The notes under the pieces: model-generated
What the model saw: the letters and a program-made list of their open reading frames with translations, nothing else
Databases searched by the model: none
What the model was told of the DNA's origin: nothing
NCBI RefSeq assembly: GCF_018531195.1
Contig: NZ_JAHDYS010000003.1
Coordinates: 124,001-188,000 of the forward strand
Direction: 5' to 3'
DNA: 64,000 nucleotides
DNA from: Pelotalea chapellei
Lineage (GTDB): Bacteria > Desulfobacterota > Desulfuromonadia > Geobacterales > Pseudopelobacteraceae
Part shown: positions 16,234 through 24,284 of the stretch, piece by piece
Layout: every line of letters begins with the position of its first letter
Position numbering within the stretch: position 1 is the stretch's first letter
Made by a program: the position numbers and the translations under genes

Positions 16234-17904
16234 TTACTCGCTCAACACCCGATGGACGAACGACACCACATTCGATCCCTCCCCAACTGCCGCTGCCACC
16301 CGCCTGAGATTGCCTGACCTGACATCGCCGACCGCAAATACTGCGGGCACGCTGGTTTCCAGGAAATACGGGCCTCTGGCAAGAGGCCACTGTGCCGTAG
16401 ACAAATTATCCTGTGACAAATCCGGGCCTGTTTTTATATAACCGCTGTCGTCGAGTACCAGGCAACTGTCGAGCCATCCTGTGCAGGGATTGGCACCCAT
16501 CATGACGAAAACATGACTGATAGGGTGAACTTCGATCTCTCCTGATTGATTGTCACGCCAGCGAACATGATCGAGATGATCGCTGCCTTCTAACGCGACA
16601 ATTTCCGAACGGGTCCGCACTACGATCCCCGGGTGGTCTTCCATGCGCCTGATCAGATATTGCGACATGGTCTCCTTCAGTCCGGCCGATCTGATCAGAA
16701 CATGCACGCGCCTGGCGGTCCGCGCCAGGAAAACGGCCGCCTGACCCGCCGAGTTACCGCCCCCCACCACAATGACTTCCTCGCCACTGCACAACTGCGC
16801 TTCCACGAAGGTAGCACCGTAATACACACCCGCGCCTTCAAACTGTGCCAGGTTCTCCAGGGGCAGCCTCCGGTATTGTGCTCCGGTCGCGATGATCACC
16901 GTGTGCGCCTGTACCTGCGATCCGTCATCAATATTCACCGAATAGGGCTTGCGATCGCAGTGGAGCCGCGTCGCGGACTTTGCGATAAGAATCCGGGCTC
17001 CGAACTTCTGGGCCTGCGTGTAAGCACGTGCCGCAAGTTCCTGGCCGGAGATACCGTTGGGAAAGCCGAGGTAGTTCTCGATTCTCGAGCTTGAGCCTGC
17101 CTGTCCTCCAGGCCCATTCCCTTCAACCACCAGGACATCGATCCCTTCCGATGCCGCGTACACGGCAGCCGCAAGACCCGCAGGCCCGGCGCCGATTATG
17201 ACCAGATCGCGAACCTGTGACCGATCGATCGCATCGTTAAAGCCAAGGCACTCCGCGAGTTGCTGGTTGCTCGGATTCCGCAGCACGTTCACGCCATGGC
17301 AGATCACGATCGGCACCTCTTCGACATGGACCTGAAACCGGTCCAGCAACTCCTGGACATCCGGATCCCGTTCCACGTCAATAGAGGTATAAGGATGGCC
17401 ATTGCGCGTGAGGAACTCCCGGATCCGAAGTGTGCCGGCGGAATTACTGGAACCGACGAGCGCGACATCTCCGATGCCCCGCGCAATCAACTCCATCCGC
17501 CGCAGGATGAAGGCGCGCATGAAGACTTCACTCAGTTCGCTATCGGCCTGCACAAGTCCAAGCAACTGTTCTCGAGCCATCTGTATCACTTCACCCGGCT
17601 CGCTCGCGCGCAGTTGCACGAGCGACTGACGCCCCGAAAGCAGGTTCAGTTCGCCGGTGAATTGACCTGCCCGGGCGATGGCTACAAGTTCCTCTGCGTC
17701 GCACGATACCCGGACAACATCGATCTGCCCCGTCTTGACGACATAGAACCGCGTGGTTTGCTTGCCCGCTTCGACAAGCACCTCACCCGCCTCGACGCTC
17801 CGTATCTCACCCTGCAAGGCGACGCGGGCCACCTGCTCCGGCGTCAGCTTGGGAAACATCCGGTCCGGCTGTTCGCCGGGAATCGGCGCCGATGTATCGG
17901 TCAT
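16234..17904 (-). CDS. Fusion of cyclic-nucleotide-binding domain, glutaredoxin-like domain and thioredoxin-reductase-like flavoprotein
   Basis: 556 residues. Residues about 15-135 are a cNMP-binding beta-barrel (VEAGEVLVEAGKQTTRFYVV, FTGELNLLSGRQSLVQLRAS). About 145-215 is a thioredoxin/glutaredoxin-like segment (TLRIREFLTRNGHPYTSIDV, VEEVPIVICHG) without CxxC. From about 225 comes a TrxR-like FAD/NAD(P)H module: DLVIIGAGPAGLAAAVYAAS, GPGGQAGSSSRIENYLGFP, VIVVGGGNSAGQAAVFLA, and VFAVGDVRSGNLRRVAAAVG. The TrxR catalytic CxxC is replaced by YYGATFVEAQLC, so it cannot reduce thioredoxin by the classic route. ATG 17902-17904 follows GGAGG by 6 bases; an ATG at 17922 lies upstream of that site. 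Family members are annotated as FAD-dependent oxidoreductases of unknown substrate. Confidence 0.85.
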   Translation of the reverse strand: MTDTSAPIPGEQPDRMFPKLTPEQVARVALQGEIRSVEAGEVLVEAGKQTTRFYVVKTGQIDVVRVSCDAEELVAIARAGQFTGELNLLSGRQSLVQLRASEPGEVIQMAREQLLGLVQADSELSEVFMRAFILRRMELIARGIGDVALVGSSNSAGTLRIREFLTRNGHPYTSIDVERDPDVQELLDRFQVHVEEVPIVICHGVNVLRNPSNQQLAECLGFNDAIDRSQVRDLVIIGAGPAGLAAAVYAASEGIDVLVVEGNGPGGQAGSSSRIENYLGFPNGISGQELAARAYTQAQKFGARILIAKSATRLHCDRKPYSVNIDDGSQVQAHTVIIATGAQYRRLPLENLAQFEGAGVYYGATFVEAQLCSGEEVIVVGGGNSAGQAAVFLARTARRVHVLIRSAGLKETMSQYLIRRMEDHPGIVVRTRSEIVALEGSDHLDHVRWRDNQSGEIEVHPISHVFVMMGANPCTGWLDSCLVLDDSGYIKTGPDLSQDNLSTAQWPLARGPYFLETSVPAVFAVGDVRSGNLRRVAAAVGEGSNVVSFVHRVLSE

Positions 17905-18067
17905 TTGGAACCTCCTGCTCATGCCTGAGCTGAATCAACCATACCTAAAGTATATTGAATGTCTCACAACCCGCAATGAACGTCGCATGGTCGAGTTTAA
18001 ACCCGCCCTTACACCCCGCCTCTGCACAGGAACAATTTTGCGAAATCAGACGATTAAAACAAAAAAA

Positions 18068-18096
18068 CCGGGACAACCCCTTTTAAGGTGTCCCGG
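18068..18096 (-). terminator. Rho-independent terminator of the NosL/ABC cluster
   Basis: CCGGGACA and TGTCCCGG form an 8-bp stem. On the minus strand it is followed by TTTTTTTGTTTT, giving a strong terminator about 55 bases beyond the end of the last gene of the cluster. Confidence 0.85.
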
Positions 18097-18150
18097 CCTC
18101 CGTTTTGTCAGATTAACGCTTTCAACAAGCCATGCACATATTCCGGTAAT

Positions 18151-19152
18151 TCAATATCCTTCCAGCTTAAAGCTGTTAAAAAATATCCTCCAGGTCACAA
18201 TCACGGTGAAAAACAAAAATGAAATGACTGATATGGCGCAAAGCTTTCGTTGCATGACAGGGATGATCAGTTTGAGGCTTTCCTTTTTACGATAGGCTTG
18301 TAGTACTCCTGTTCCGAGTCCGGTTACTGCACCCAGAAACAATGAACCATAGAGCGGGTATCCGATATAGCCATATTCTTTTTGCAATATGCAAAAGGGA
18401 CAGTGATGTGAAGGCATTTCGTAGAAATAGAGAGCGATGAAAGAAATCATTGAGATTATCGAGGTTATGAAGGCGATTCCGCTCAAGCCGGCAAAAAGAT
18501 AGCCACCCTTGCCGTTCCAGAAAAACCGTGCACCTGCTGTGAACGTGGCCAGCACACTCGAGTAGAAGAGTATCTTTGCTGGAATGCTTGGCATGGCCAG
18601 AATCTCTGAAGCAATTCCCCGTGAACCTTGACTGAAAAGACTACCGCAACAGGAGGTTATGATGTCAGGCTTGAGTCCAAGAAAATAGATATTCTGCAGT
18701 ACGGTTTCAGCCAGGATGAAGGGAGCCATTATCAACAACAGCAGATACTTGGCTCGTATAAGCGGATAGTCATACCCTTGGTTATCGGCGCGATTGAGAA
18801 TCAGCCACAGGCCGGCCATAATGAAGGTGACCAACTTGAGAAGCAGGGTTGGATAACCGAAGTGGTGAGCCGTCAGGGTTCCCACTGCGCACATCGCACC
18901 AACAAACAGGTGACAGATGCTGTCAGCCGTCTGGATAAACAGAAACAGTGATACCAGTTGAAAGGCCAGGAAATAGCTGACGATAGTAGATATCAGATAT
19001 GTGCGCCGTTCCAGGACCAGTTGAAGCTCACTGCCACTTGAGATGTCCCACCGGCGCAGAATCGTAACTCCGTAGCACGCGGCATAGATTGTCATCAGGC
19101 TTATCAAAAGAGATGAAATAAACAGCGCCAGGATGTTCGGATTAAGGATCAT
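18151..19152 (-). CDS. Polytopic membrane protein with paired cysteines (VKOR/DsbB-reminiscent CPFC), last gene of NosL cluster
   Basis: 333 residues with about eight predicted membrane helices. Three cysteine sites are notable: SICHLFVGAMCAVGTL (about 79-88), TSCCGSLF (about 167) and SHHCPFCILQKEYGYIGYP (about 250). The last CxxC, at a helix boundary next to HH, resembles the redox CxxC of VKOR/DsbB, and CHLFVGAMCAVGT also recalls VKOR-like helices, but I cannot assign it to a characterised family. TAATG overlap with the ABC ATPase gene means it is translationally coupled to the transporter. Plausible role: membrane disulfide or copper handling for whatever the NosL/ABC system exports or assembles. 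Confidence 0.75.
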   Translation of the reverse strand: MILNPNILALFISSLLISLMTIYAACYGVTILRRWDISSGSELQLVLERRTYLISTIVSYFLAFQLVSLFLFIQTADSICHLFVGAMCAVGTLTAHHFGYPTLLLKLVTFIMAGLWLILNRADNQGYDYPLIRAKYLLLLIMAPFILAETVLQNIYFLGLKPDIITSCCGSLFSQGSRGIASEILAMPSIPAKILFYSSVLATFTAGARFFWNGKGGYLFAGLSGIAFITSIISMISFIALYFYEMPSHHCPFCILQKEYGYIGYPLYGSLFLGAVTGLGTGVLQAYRKKESLKLIIPVMQRKLCAISVISFLFFTVIVTWRIFFNSFKLEGY

Positions 19153-19835
19153 TAAAGCCTTCCATCCTTGACTACCTGACCATCGCGCATCTCGACCACT
19201 TGATCCGCCAAAGCGGAGTTATAGACAATCGGATCGTGACTGGCCAAGATAATTGTCGTCCCCGCAGCCTTCAGATCTTTCATGATTTCCATGAACTCGT
19301 TGGATAGCTTACTATCCAGGTGAGCGGTCGGTTCATCGGCGATAATAATGGCAGGGTTGTTGATCAGCGCCCGGGCAATTGCCACCCGCTGGGCCTCTCC
19401 ACCAGATAGAAACTCGATCCTGGTATTGGCCCGTTTGCCGAGATCGAACATTTCCAGTTTCTCCAGCCCCCTCTTGCGCAGCAGTGAATTTTTTTCCCCG
19501 GTTGGATAAGCGGGGATCATGACATTCTCAAGGGCCGAAATCCCCTTGATAAGGTTGAACTGCTGGAAAATGAAACCGAAGGTGGAGCGGCGTATTTCGG
19601 TCAGAAAACGCTCCGGCAGGCTGGTGATTTCCCGGTCGTTCAAAAAGATGCGTCCGGTGGTCGGACGGGCCATGCACCCCACCAACCCAAGCAGGGTAGT
19701 TTTGCCAGACCCGCTCGGCCCTTTAAGAACAATTGTTTCACGCATGCGCAGATTTAGTGAAACATTGTGCAGAGCTGAGAACTCATTGGTTTTTCCGGCA
19801 TTAAATATCTTAGCGATGTCACATAGCGATATCAT
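19152..19835 (-). CDS. ABC transporter ATP-binding protein, LolD/MacB type
   Basis: 227 residues with all ABC motifs: Walker A GPSGSGKTTLLGL, Q-loop FIFQQFNLI, signature LSGGEAQRVAIARAL, Walker B AIIIADEPTAHLD and H-loop ILASHDP. This sequence type pairs with FtsX/MacB permeases that do mechanotransmission or lipoprotein movement rather than classic import. GGAGG lies 4 bases before the ATG. It sits between the permease gene (gap 9 bases) and the CPFC membrane protein gene (1-base overlap). Confidence 0.9.
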   Translation of the reverse strand: MISLCDIAKIFNAGKTNEFSALHNVSLNLRMRETIVLKGPSGSGKTTLLGLVGCMARPTTGRIFLNDREITSLPERFLTEIRRSTFGFIFQQFNLIKGISALENVMIPAYPTGEKNSLLRKRGLEKLEMFDLGKRANTRIEFLSGGEAQRVAIARALINNPAIIIADEPTAHLDSKLSNEFMEIMKDLKAAGTTIILASHDPIVYNSALADQVVEMRDGQVVKDGRL

Positions 19836-19844
19836 AAAGCCTCC

Positions 19845-20975
19845 TCAACGCATAACCGCATCGGGATCGATGGTTGCCGCTCGCCATGACGGGACGATGG
19901 TAGTGACAGTATAGGGAACGACGGTCAGGAAGAAGAGCGTGGCCATTTGGCCGAAGTCGATAAAAGGGGTCAGACGGAAGGTGGGATAGAGTGTCGACCA
20001 TCCTTTGAGCACCGGCGCGAACAAGGCCGCCGAAGTTAAAAATACATGGACATAAGCCAGGATTGTTCCCACCAGAAATGAAGTCAGCGAGACAACGGTA
20101 CCTTCCCAGAATTTCATCAACAGAATATCGGAGGTTTCCCAGCCAACCGCCTTTAATATACCGATTTCCCGCCGTTCTTCGGCAGAAAGACCGGTAGCCT
20201 TGTCCCAGGCAAAGATAACAAAAGCCAGGGCAGCGGCACTGAAAATAACAATCAGCAATCCGGATCGCCAGCCAAAGACCGCATCATAAGTGCGTTGTAT
20301 CTCGGTGCGTACAATGGGACGGGTTTCGGGGTACATCTGAGTAATTTTTTCAGCAATGGTGGTGTATTCCCTGGGATTTCGGACCCTCAAGGCCAAGTCG
20401 GTGGCCTGTTCGGCCGGTATGCCGGAAAAGTCGCGGTAATCCTTTTCCGAGAGCACTATCAGATCGCTGGTCAGGAGTTGAGATTCATTGTCCAAAATGT
20501 TTCTGATGATAAAGGTGCGCGGCAGGCCGTCATGTCCGGTGAATGCTATGATGTCATCTGGATGGGCGGCTCTCATTCTGGAAATACCGCTACCTATGTC
20601 GATACTGCCAGGTTCGGGCGGATTTCCGGCCGGCACAGTCAGGGTGTAATTGGCTTGATAGACGTTGTCATATTGGTAGCCCCATAAGCGTGGGCGAACA
20701 GAGATAACTCCATTAATCTCGCGAATCTTATCACCCCAAGCGGTGGGAATTGGCTGATAACGACCAGTCAGCGTGCGCTGGACGATAATCTCCGGGGCTT
20801 CTTTAAGTACCAAGGCCGCCTCGCGTTTAAGTGCATGGGTAAAAAAAAGCACAGAGGCAAGGATGAAGATGATCAAGGTGTACACCGACAGTAATGCTGC
20901 ATTTTTCCCCTTGCGCCGCAGGAGCGATGAGAGGGTGAAATCCAGGATATGTCGATGGTGTTCAATGGCTGCCAT
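19845..20975 (-). CDS. FtsX/MacB-type ABC transporter permease
   Basis: 376 residues with the MacB/FtsX topology: a cytoplasmic start and one helix (KNAALLSVYTLIIFILASVLFF), a periplasmic domain of about 180 residues (INGVISVRPRLWGYQYDN, AAHPDDIIAFTGHDG), then three C-terminal helices (LLIVIFSAAALAFVIFAWDK, GTVVSLTSFLVGTILAYVHV, MATLFFLTVVPYTVTTIVPS). The conserved cytoplasmic loop EERREIGILKAVGWETSDIL is present. Its start overlaps the upstream small gene by 14 bases. With the LolD-like ATPase it should form a complete type VII ABC exporter or mechanotransmitter. Confidence 0.88.
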   Translation of the reverse strand: MAAIEHHRHILDFTLSSLLRRKGKNAALLSVYTLIIFILASVLFFTHALKREAALVLKEAPEIIVQRTLTGRYQPIPTAWGDKIREINGVISVRPRLWGYQYDNVYQANYTLTVPAGNPPEPGSIDIGSGISRMRAAHPDDIIAFTGHDGLPRTFIIRNILDNESQLLTSDLIVLSEKDYRDFSGIPAEQATDLALRVRNPREYTTIAEKITQMYPETRPIVRTEIQRTYDAVFGWRSGLLIVIFSAAALAFVIFAWDKATGLSAEERREIGILKAVGWETSDILLMKFWEGTVVSLTSFLVGTILAYVHVFLTSAALFAPVLKGWSTLYPTFRLTPFIDFGQMATLFFLTVVPYTVTTIVPSWRAATIDPDAVMR

Positions 20976-21273
20976 GGTTCCTCACCAAATGGGGCGGTGG
21001 TTCGACCAGTGCGCCGGTGGGGAAATGCTCCAGCGCCATTGGCGAGTCCTGAAAAGGGGTGGAGAGATCGGTCATACTCAGGTGTCGAGTGTAACTGGCC
21101 TCGGTAAAAAGACAAAGATCGGTCAATTCCAGTTGTTTCACCAGCACAATCTTGCGGGCGAAGAGCGATCCGGATGCACGGACTTGGCCGGAGGCATGCA
21201 GAAACAGCCCAACCATGATCAAGATTAGCCCCATGGTTGTTCCCAGATAAATCGTCGAGCGGCGCAGCATCAT
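20962..21273 (-). CDS. Small membrane-anchored protein of the NosL cluster, function unknown
   Basis: About 103 residues with an N-terminal membrane anchor (STIYLGTTMGLILIMVGLFL) and a conserved-looking soluble tail (VLVKQLELTDLCLFTEASYT, RHLSMTDLSTPFQDSPMALEHFPTGALV). One cysteine. The ATG at 21271-21273 shares a base with the nosL stop, and the gene overlaps the permease start by 14 bases, so it is an integral part of the operon. It may be the small partner that contacts the permease or its substrate. I know no named family for it. Confidence 0.7.
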   Translation of the reverse strand: MMLRRSTIYLGTTMGLILIMVGLFLHASGQVRASGSLFARKIVLVKQLELTDLCLFTEASYTRHLSMTDLSTPFQDSPMALEHFPTGALVEPPPHLVRNHGSH

Positions 21274-21761
21274 CAATCAAGCTGCTTGAGGAGAGCGGGA
21301 GTTACGTCGCGAAACCGGATGATGGATTTTCCCTTGTGATCTCTCAGAAATTCACGCGCTTGTGCTTCTTTGACAAAAGGGACCAGTTCGCGTCCCATGG
21401 GACCGAATACATCACTCCCCATGACGTAATAGGCAGGGAGTCCGTCCACCATGGTCAGGTCGTAATAGTTGGTAACAAGTACGGCAGTGATGTCAGTCGT
21501 TTTCTTGCCTGGGGCGTAGCGGGACAGATTAAGGTAATATTTGAACATATCTTTGGTGCCATCGAAATGGAACGTTGAACCATCCCGAAACTGGATCTGT
21601 GCAGCAAAGTCGGGGTACTTGGCTACGAACATGCCGCATACTGCGCATTTATCCTTGGGGCCAACCTTGCGGGGCTTTAACTCGGCGGCGAAAGCAAATG
21701 AGACCCCGACTAAGAAAATCCCTAAAAACAGGACCAGACTCCTGAAAATCATGTTGTTCAT
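21273..21761 (-). CDS. nosL: NosL family copper-binding protein
   Basis: 162 residues from the ATG at 21759-21761 (AAAGGAG 8 bases upstream). N-terminal hydrophobic signal (RSLVLFLGIFLVGVSFAFA), then the copper site C39-AV-C42-G-M44, followed by the NosL fold (FAAQIQFRDGSTFHFDGTKDMFKYYL, ITAVLVTNYYDLTMVDGLPAYYVMGSDVFGPMG, cited in parts). The usual lipoprotein Cys is absent at the signal end (AFAAELKP), so it is probably soluble periplasmic or anchored by its signal. NosL binds Cu(I) for maturation of N2O reductase, but no nosZ is in the window. In this setting it likely handles copper for another target. Confidence 0.88.
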   Translation of the reverse strand: MNNMIFRSLVLFLGIFLVGVSFAFAAELKPRKVGPKDKCAVCGMFVAKYPDFAAQIQFRDGSTFHFDGTKDMFKYYLNLSRYAPGKKTTDITAVLVTNYYDLTMVDGLPAYYVMGSDVFGPMGRELVPFVKEAQAREFLRDHKGKSIIRFRDVTPALLKQLD

Positions 21762-21912
21762 CACGAAAACTCCTTTCAAATTATTATTTCACCTTGCGGC
21801 GTGGTGTGTCTTTCAGACATCGTGAGCGTACTTCCTATCCCGGCACTCTTTCGACAGTTCCGGAGCAGGTTGGTACTCCAACTCAAGCGTTTGTTAATCC
21901 TAAAGAGTCGAA

Positions 21913-24186
21913 TCATTTTCTTATCATGGTCCTGATTACTTCCCTTGCCTTGTTGAGGTCCAATGGTTTGGTCAGGTAGAAATCCATGCCTGCGGCAAGA
22001 CACCGTTCCTTATCCTCACAAAAAGCATGGGCTGTCATGGCGAGAATAGGAATATGTCTGCCGCTTGTTTGCTCACGTTCACGGATGATCCGTGTGGCCG
22101 TGATACCATCCATCCTTGGCATCTGCACATCCATGATGATCAAGTCGTACCTGCCCTGTTCCCACATATCCACCGCATCCTGGCCCGTCGGCACATGAGA
22201 CACCTGCATGCCGTCAGAAGAGAGGATGGCCTTCATAATATCCGCAGCCAACTCATCGTCCTCTGCAATAAGAATACTGTGCCTTCCCGCGGCTACAGCT
22301 TGGGGAGAGACTTGTTGGAAAGACTGTCGCTTTGCTTTATCGGTGGCGGAGAGATTTTCTACTTCAGCCTCCATAAAAGGCACGGTAAATGAGAAAGAAC
22401 TTCCTGCCCCTTCCCGGCTGGTGACCGTGATTGTTCCTCCCATCATCTCAACTAATTCCTTGGTGATGGTAAGACCAAGTCCGGTTCCGCCGTATTTGCG
22501 TGTGTCAGAATCGTCAATCTGGCTGAAAGCGCTGAAAAGCAGATGCATCTTATCGGCGGGAATACCGATGCCGGTATCTGTTATGGTAAAGGTGATTTCA
22601 TTTTTCCCAGCCACAAGCATGTTGCCTGTTATCTGGACTTCAATTTTTCCCTTGCCCGTAAACTTGACGGCATTGCCGATCAAGTTGATTAAAACCTGTC
22701 TCAGCCGCAACTGATCTCCCTGTACGGCATCTGCGACATTTTCTGCAATGGTGACCGCAAGTTCAACGCTCTTGTTTCGAGCTTCAAGAGAGAAGTAATC
22801 GACAGCTTCGGCAATGGTTTGCCGTAGCGAGAAGGGCTTCTCATTGAGATGCAGTTTCCCTGCCTCAACCCTCGATAAATCAAGGATGTCGCTAACTATC
22901 TGAAGTAGTGAATGGGCTGATTTACCTGCCTTTGACAATAATTCGTGCTGTTTAGGGTCAACATCGCCGACATTACCCTCAAGAACTAGCTGGAGCACAC
23001 CAAGGATGCCATTCAATGGAGTACGGAGTTCATGGCTCATATTCGCCAGGAACTGACTTTTTGCCCTGTTGGCTACCTCGGCAGCTTTCTTCGCTTCAGC
23101 AAGCTCGGTGACGTCGGTACTGGTTCCCAGCCATTGAACTACATGCCCCTTGGCATCCTTCAACGGCTGGACCCTTGTCAGAAATGGCCGAAATTGCCCA
23201 TCTCTTCCTTTCAATGGAAAAACCATCTCAAAAGGAGCTTCGGATTGAAGAGATTTTTCCCACTGATCCAACACCGATGGAAGCGCATCTGGATCCTGGA
23301 TGCCTGGCCAGCCCCATCCGGCCATCTGATCGGGGGCCATACCAGTATATTCGTAACATCGCCTGTTGAACCAGTAGATAAACCCGTCGGCATTGGCACT
23401 CCAGGCAAGCTGTGGCATGGCGTCTGCCATCGTCCTGAACTGTTCTTCGCTCTGCCTCAGAGCTTCTTCGGCTCGTTTCCGCCCGGTGATATTTTCAGTG
23501 AAGATGATTATCCCACCGATATTCCCATTACGGTCATGCCACGGTCGAATCTCCCAGCGGTTCCAGTCAACGGCGCCGTCCAACCGGTGAAACGGCTCCT
23601 CGTCACATTTTTCAACCGCTCCAGCCAAACACCTTTGGTGAATTTGTTTCCAATGGTCCGGAATTTCGGGAAAGACTTCATAATGGCTCCGGCCGATGAT
23701 GTCCTGGCCGCCCAGACGATAATCGCTCAACCAGCGGCGGCTGGTGGCAATGTACTTCATTTCCCGATCCAGCATTGCAACAGCTGCTGGAGTATATTCA
23801 ATCAGGAGTCGGAATTTTTCCTCATTTGCCCGCAGCTCCTCCTGGGCCTGCTTTTCCTTTGAAATGTCTGTTATAACGACCTGACACTCATTGCCCGATG
23901 CTGCGGCAACAGCCCCGAGTTGCACCATGACCCCATTCGAAAGCTTGACTTGACACAACTCCCTGCCGTTTTCTTTAAAAACTCTCTCCAATAGTGCGGA
24001 AATAACCTTTTGATCTGCTATGGAGACAGATGTGGCAAGCTGCCGGCCTATCAAGCTGGAGCGGTCATTGCCGAAAACTTCAGCTCCAGCAAAATTCACC
24101 TCACGTATGATTCCTGCACGATCCAGTCTGAAGCATCCAACCGGCGCATGTTCAAAAAGATCGCTTTCCTTCAGGTTCTGGTCCAT
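21913..24186 (-). CDS. Hybrid sensor histidine kinase: PAS x3, HisKA, HATPase_c, receiver
   Basis: 757 residues, no transmembrane helix, so a cytoplasmic sensor. Three PAS domains (about 5-115, 118-245, 245-365; for example FEHAPVGCFRLDRAGIIREV and MADAMPQLAWSANADGFIYW). HisKA has H385 in ANMSHELRTPLNGILG. The ATPase domain has NLIGNAVKF (N box), ITDTGIGIP (G1) and GGTGLGLTITKELV (G2). The C-terminal receiver domain has ILIAEDDE, IIMDVQMPRMDG (phospho-acceptor Asp) and YLTKPLD. AAGGA lies 9 bases before the ATG. It sits 98 bases downstream of a sigma-54 response regulator gene on the same strand and 150 bases upstream of nosL, so these three units may be one regulatory and functional cluster. 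Confidence 0.93.
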   Translation of the reverse strand: MDQNLKESDLFEHAPVGCFRLDRAGIIREVNFAGAEVFGNDRSSLIGRQLATSVSIADQKVISALLERVFKENGRELCQVKLSNGVMVQLGAVAAASGNECQVVITDISKEKQAQEELRANEEKFRLLIEYTPAAVAMLDREMKYIATSRRWLSDYRLGGQDIIGRSHYEVFPEIPDHWKQIHQRCLAGAVEKCDEEPFHRLDGAVDWNRWEIRPWHDRNGNIGGIIIFTENITGRKRAEEALRQSEEQFRTMADAMPQLAWSANADGFIYWFNRRCYEYTGMAPDQMAGWGWPGIQDPDALPSVLDQWEKSLQSEAPFEMVFPLKGRDGQFRPFLTRVQPLKDAKGHVVQWLGTSTDVTELAEAKKAAEVANRAKSQFLANMSHELRTPLNGILGVLQLVLEGNVGDVDPKQHELLSKAGKSAHSLLQIVSDILDLSRVEAGKLHLNEKPFSLRQTIAEAVDYFSLEARNKSVELAVTIAENVADAVQGDQLRLRQVLINLIGNAVKFTGKGKIEVQITGNMLVAGKNEITFTITDTGIGIPADKMHLLFSAFSQIDDSDTRKYGGTGLGLTITKELVEMMGGTITVTSREGAGSSFSFTVPFMEAEVENLSATDKAKRQSFQQVSPQAVAAGRHSILIAEDDELAADIMKAILSSDGMQVSHVPTGQDAVDMWEQGRYDLIIMDVQMPRMDGITATRIIREREQTSGRHIPILAMTAHAFCEDKERCLAAGMDFYLTKPLDLNKAREVIRTMIRK

Positions 24187-24284
24187 GAGATTTTATCCTT
24201 GCTGATTTCCATGGTATTTTACCAACCCCAAATAAGGAGGGAGAAGAAGAGGAGGAGCAGTCAGCAGGAGGAGAAAGAACTATT

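Noticed and set aside
21770-21912. Sigma-54 promoter upstream of nosL
   Set aside because: GG and GC pairs occur only at 11 or 12 base spacing, not the required 10.
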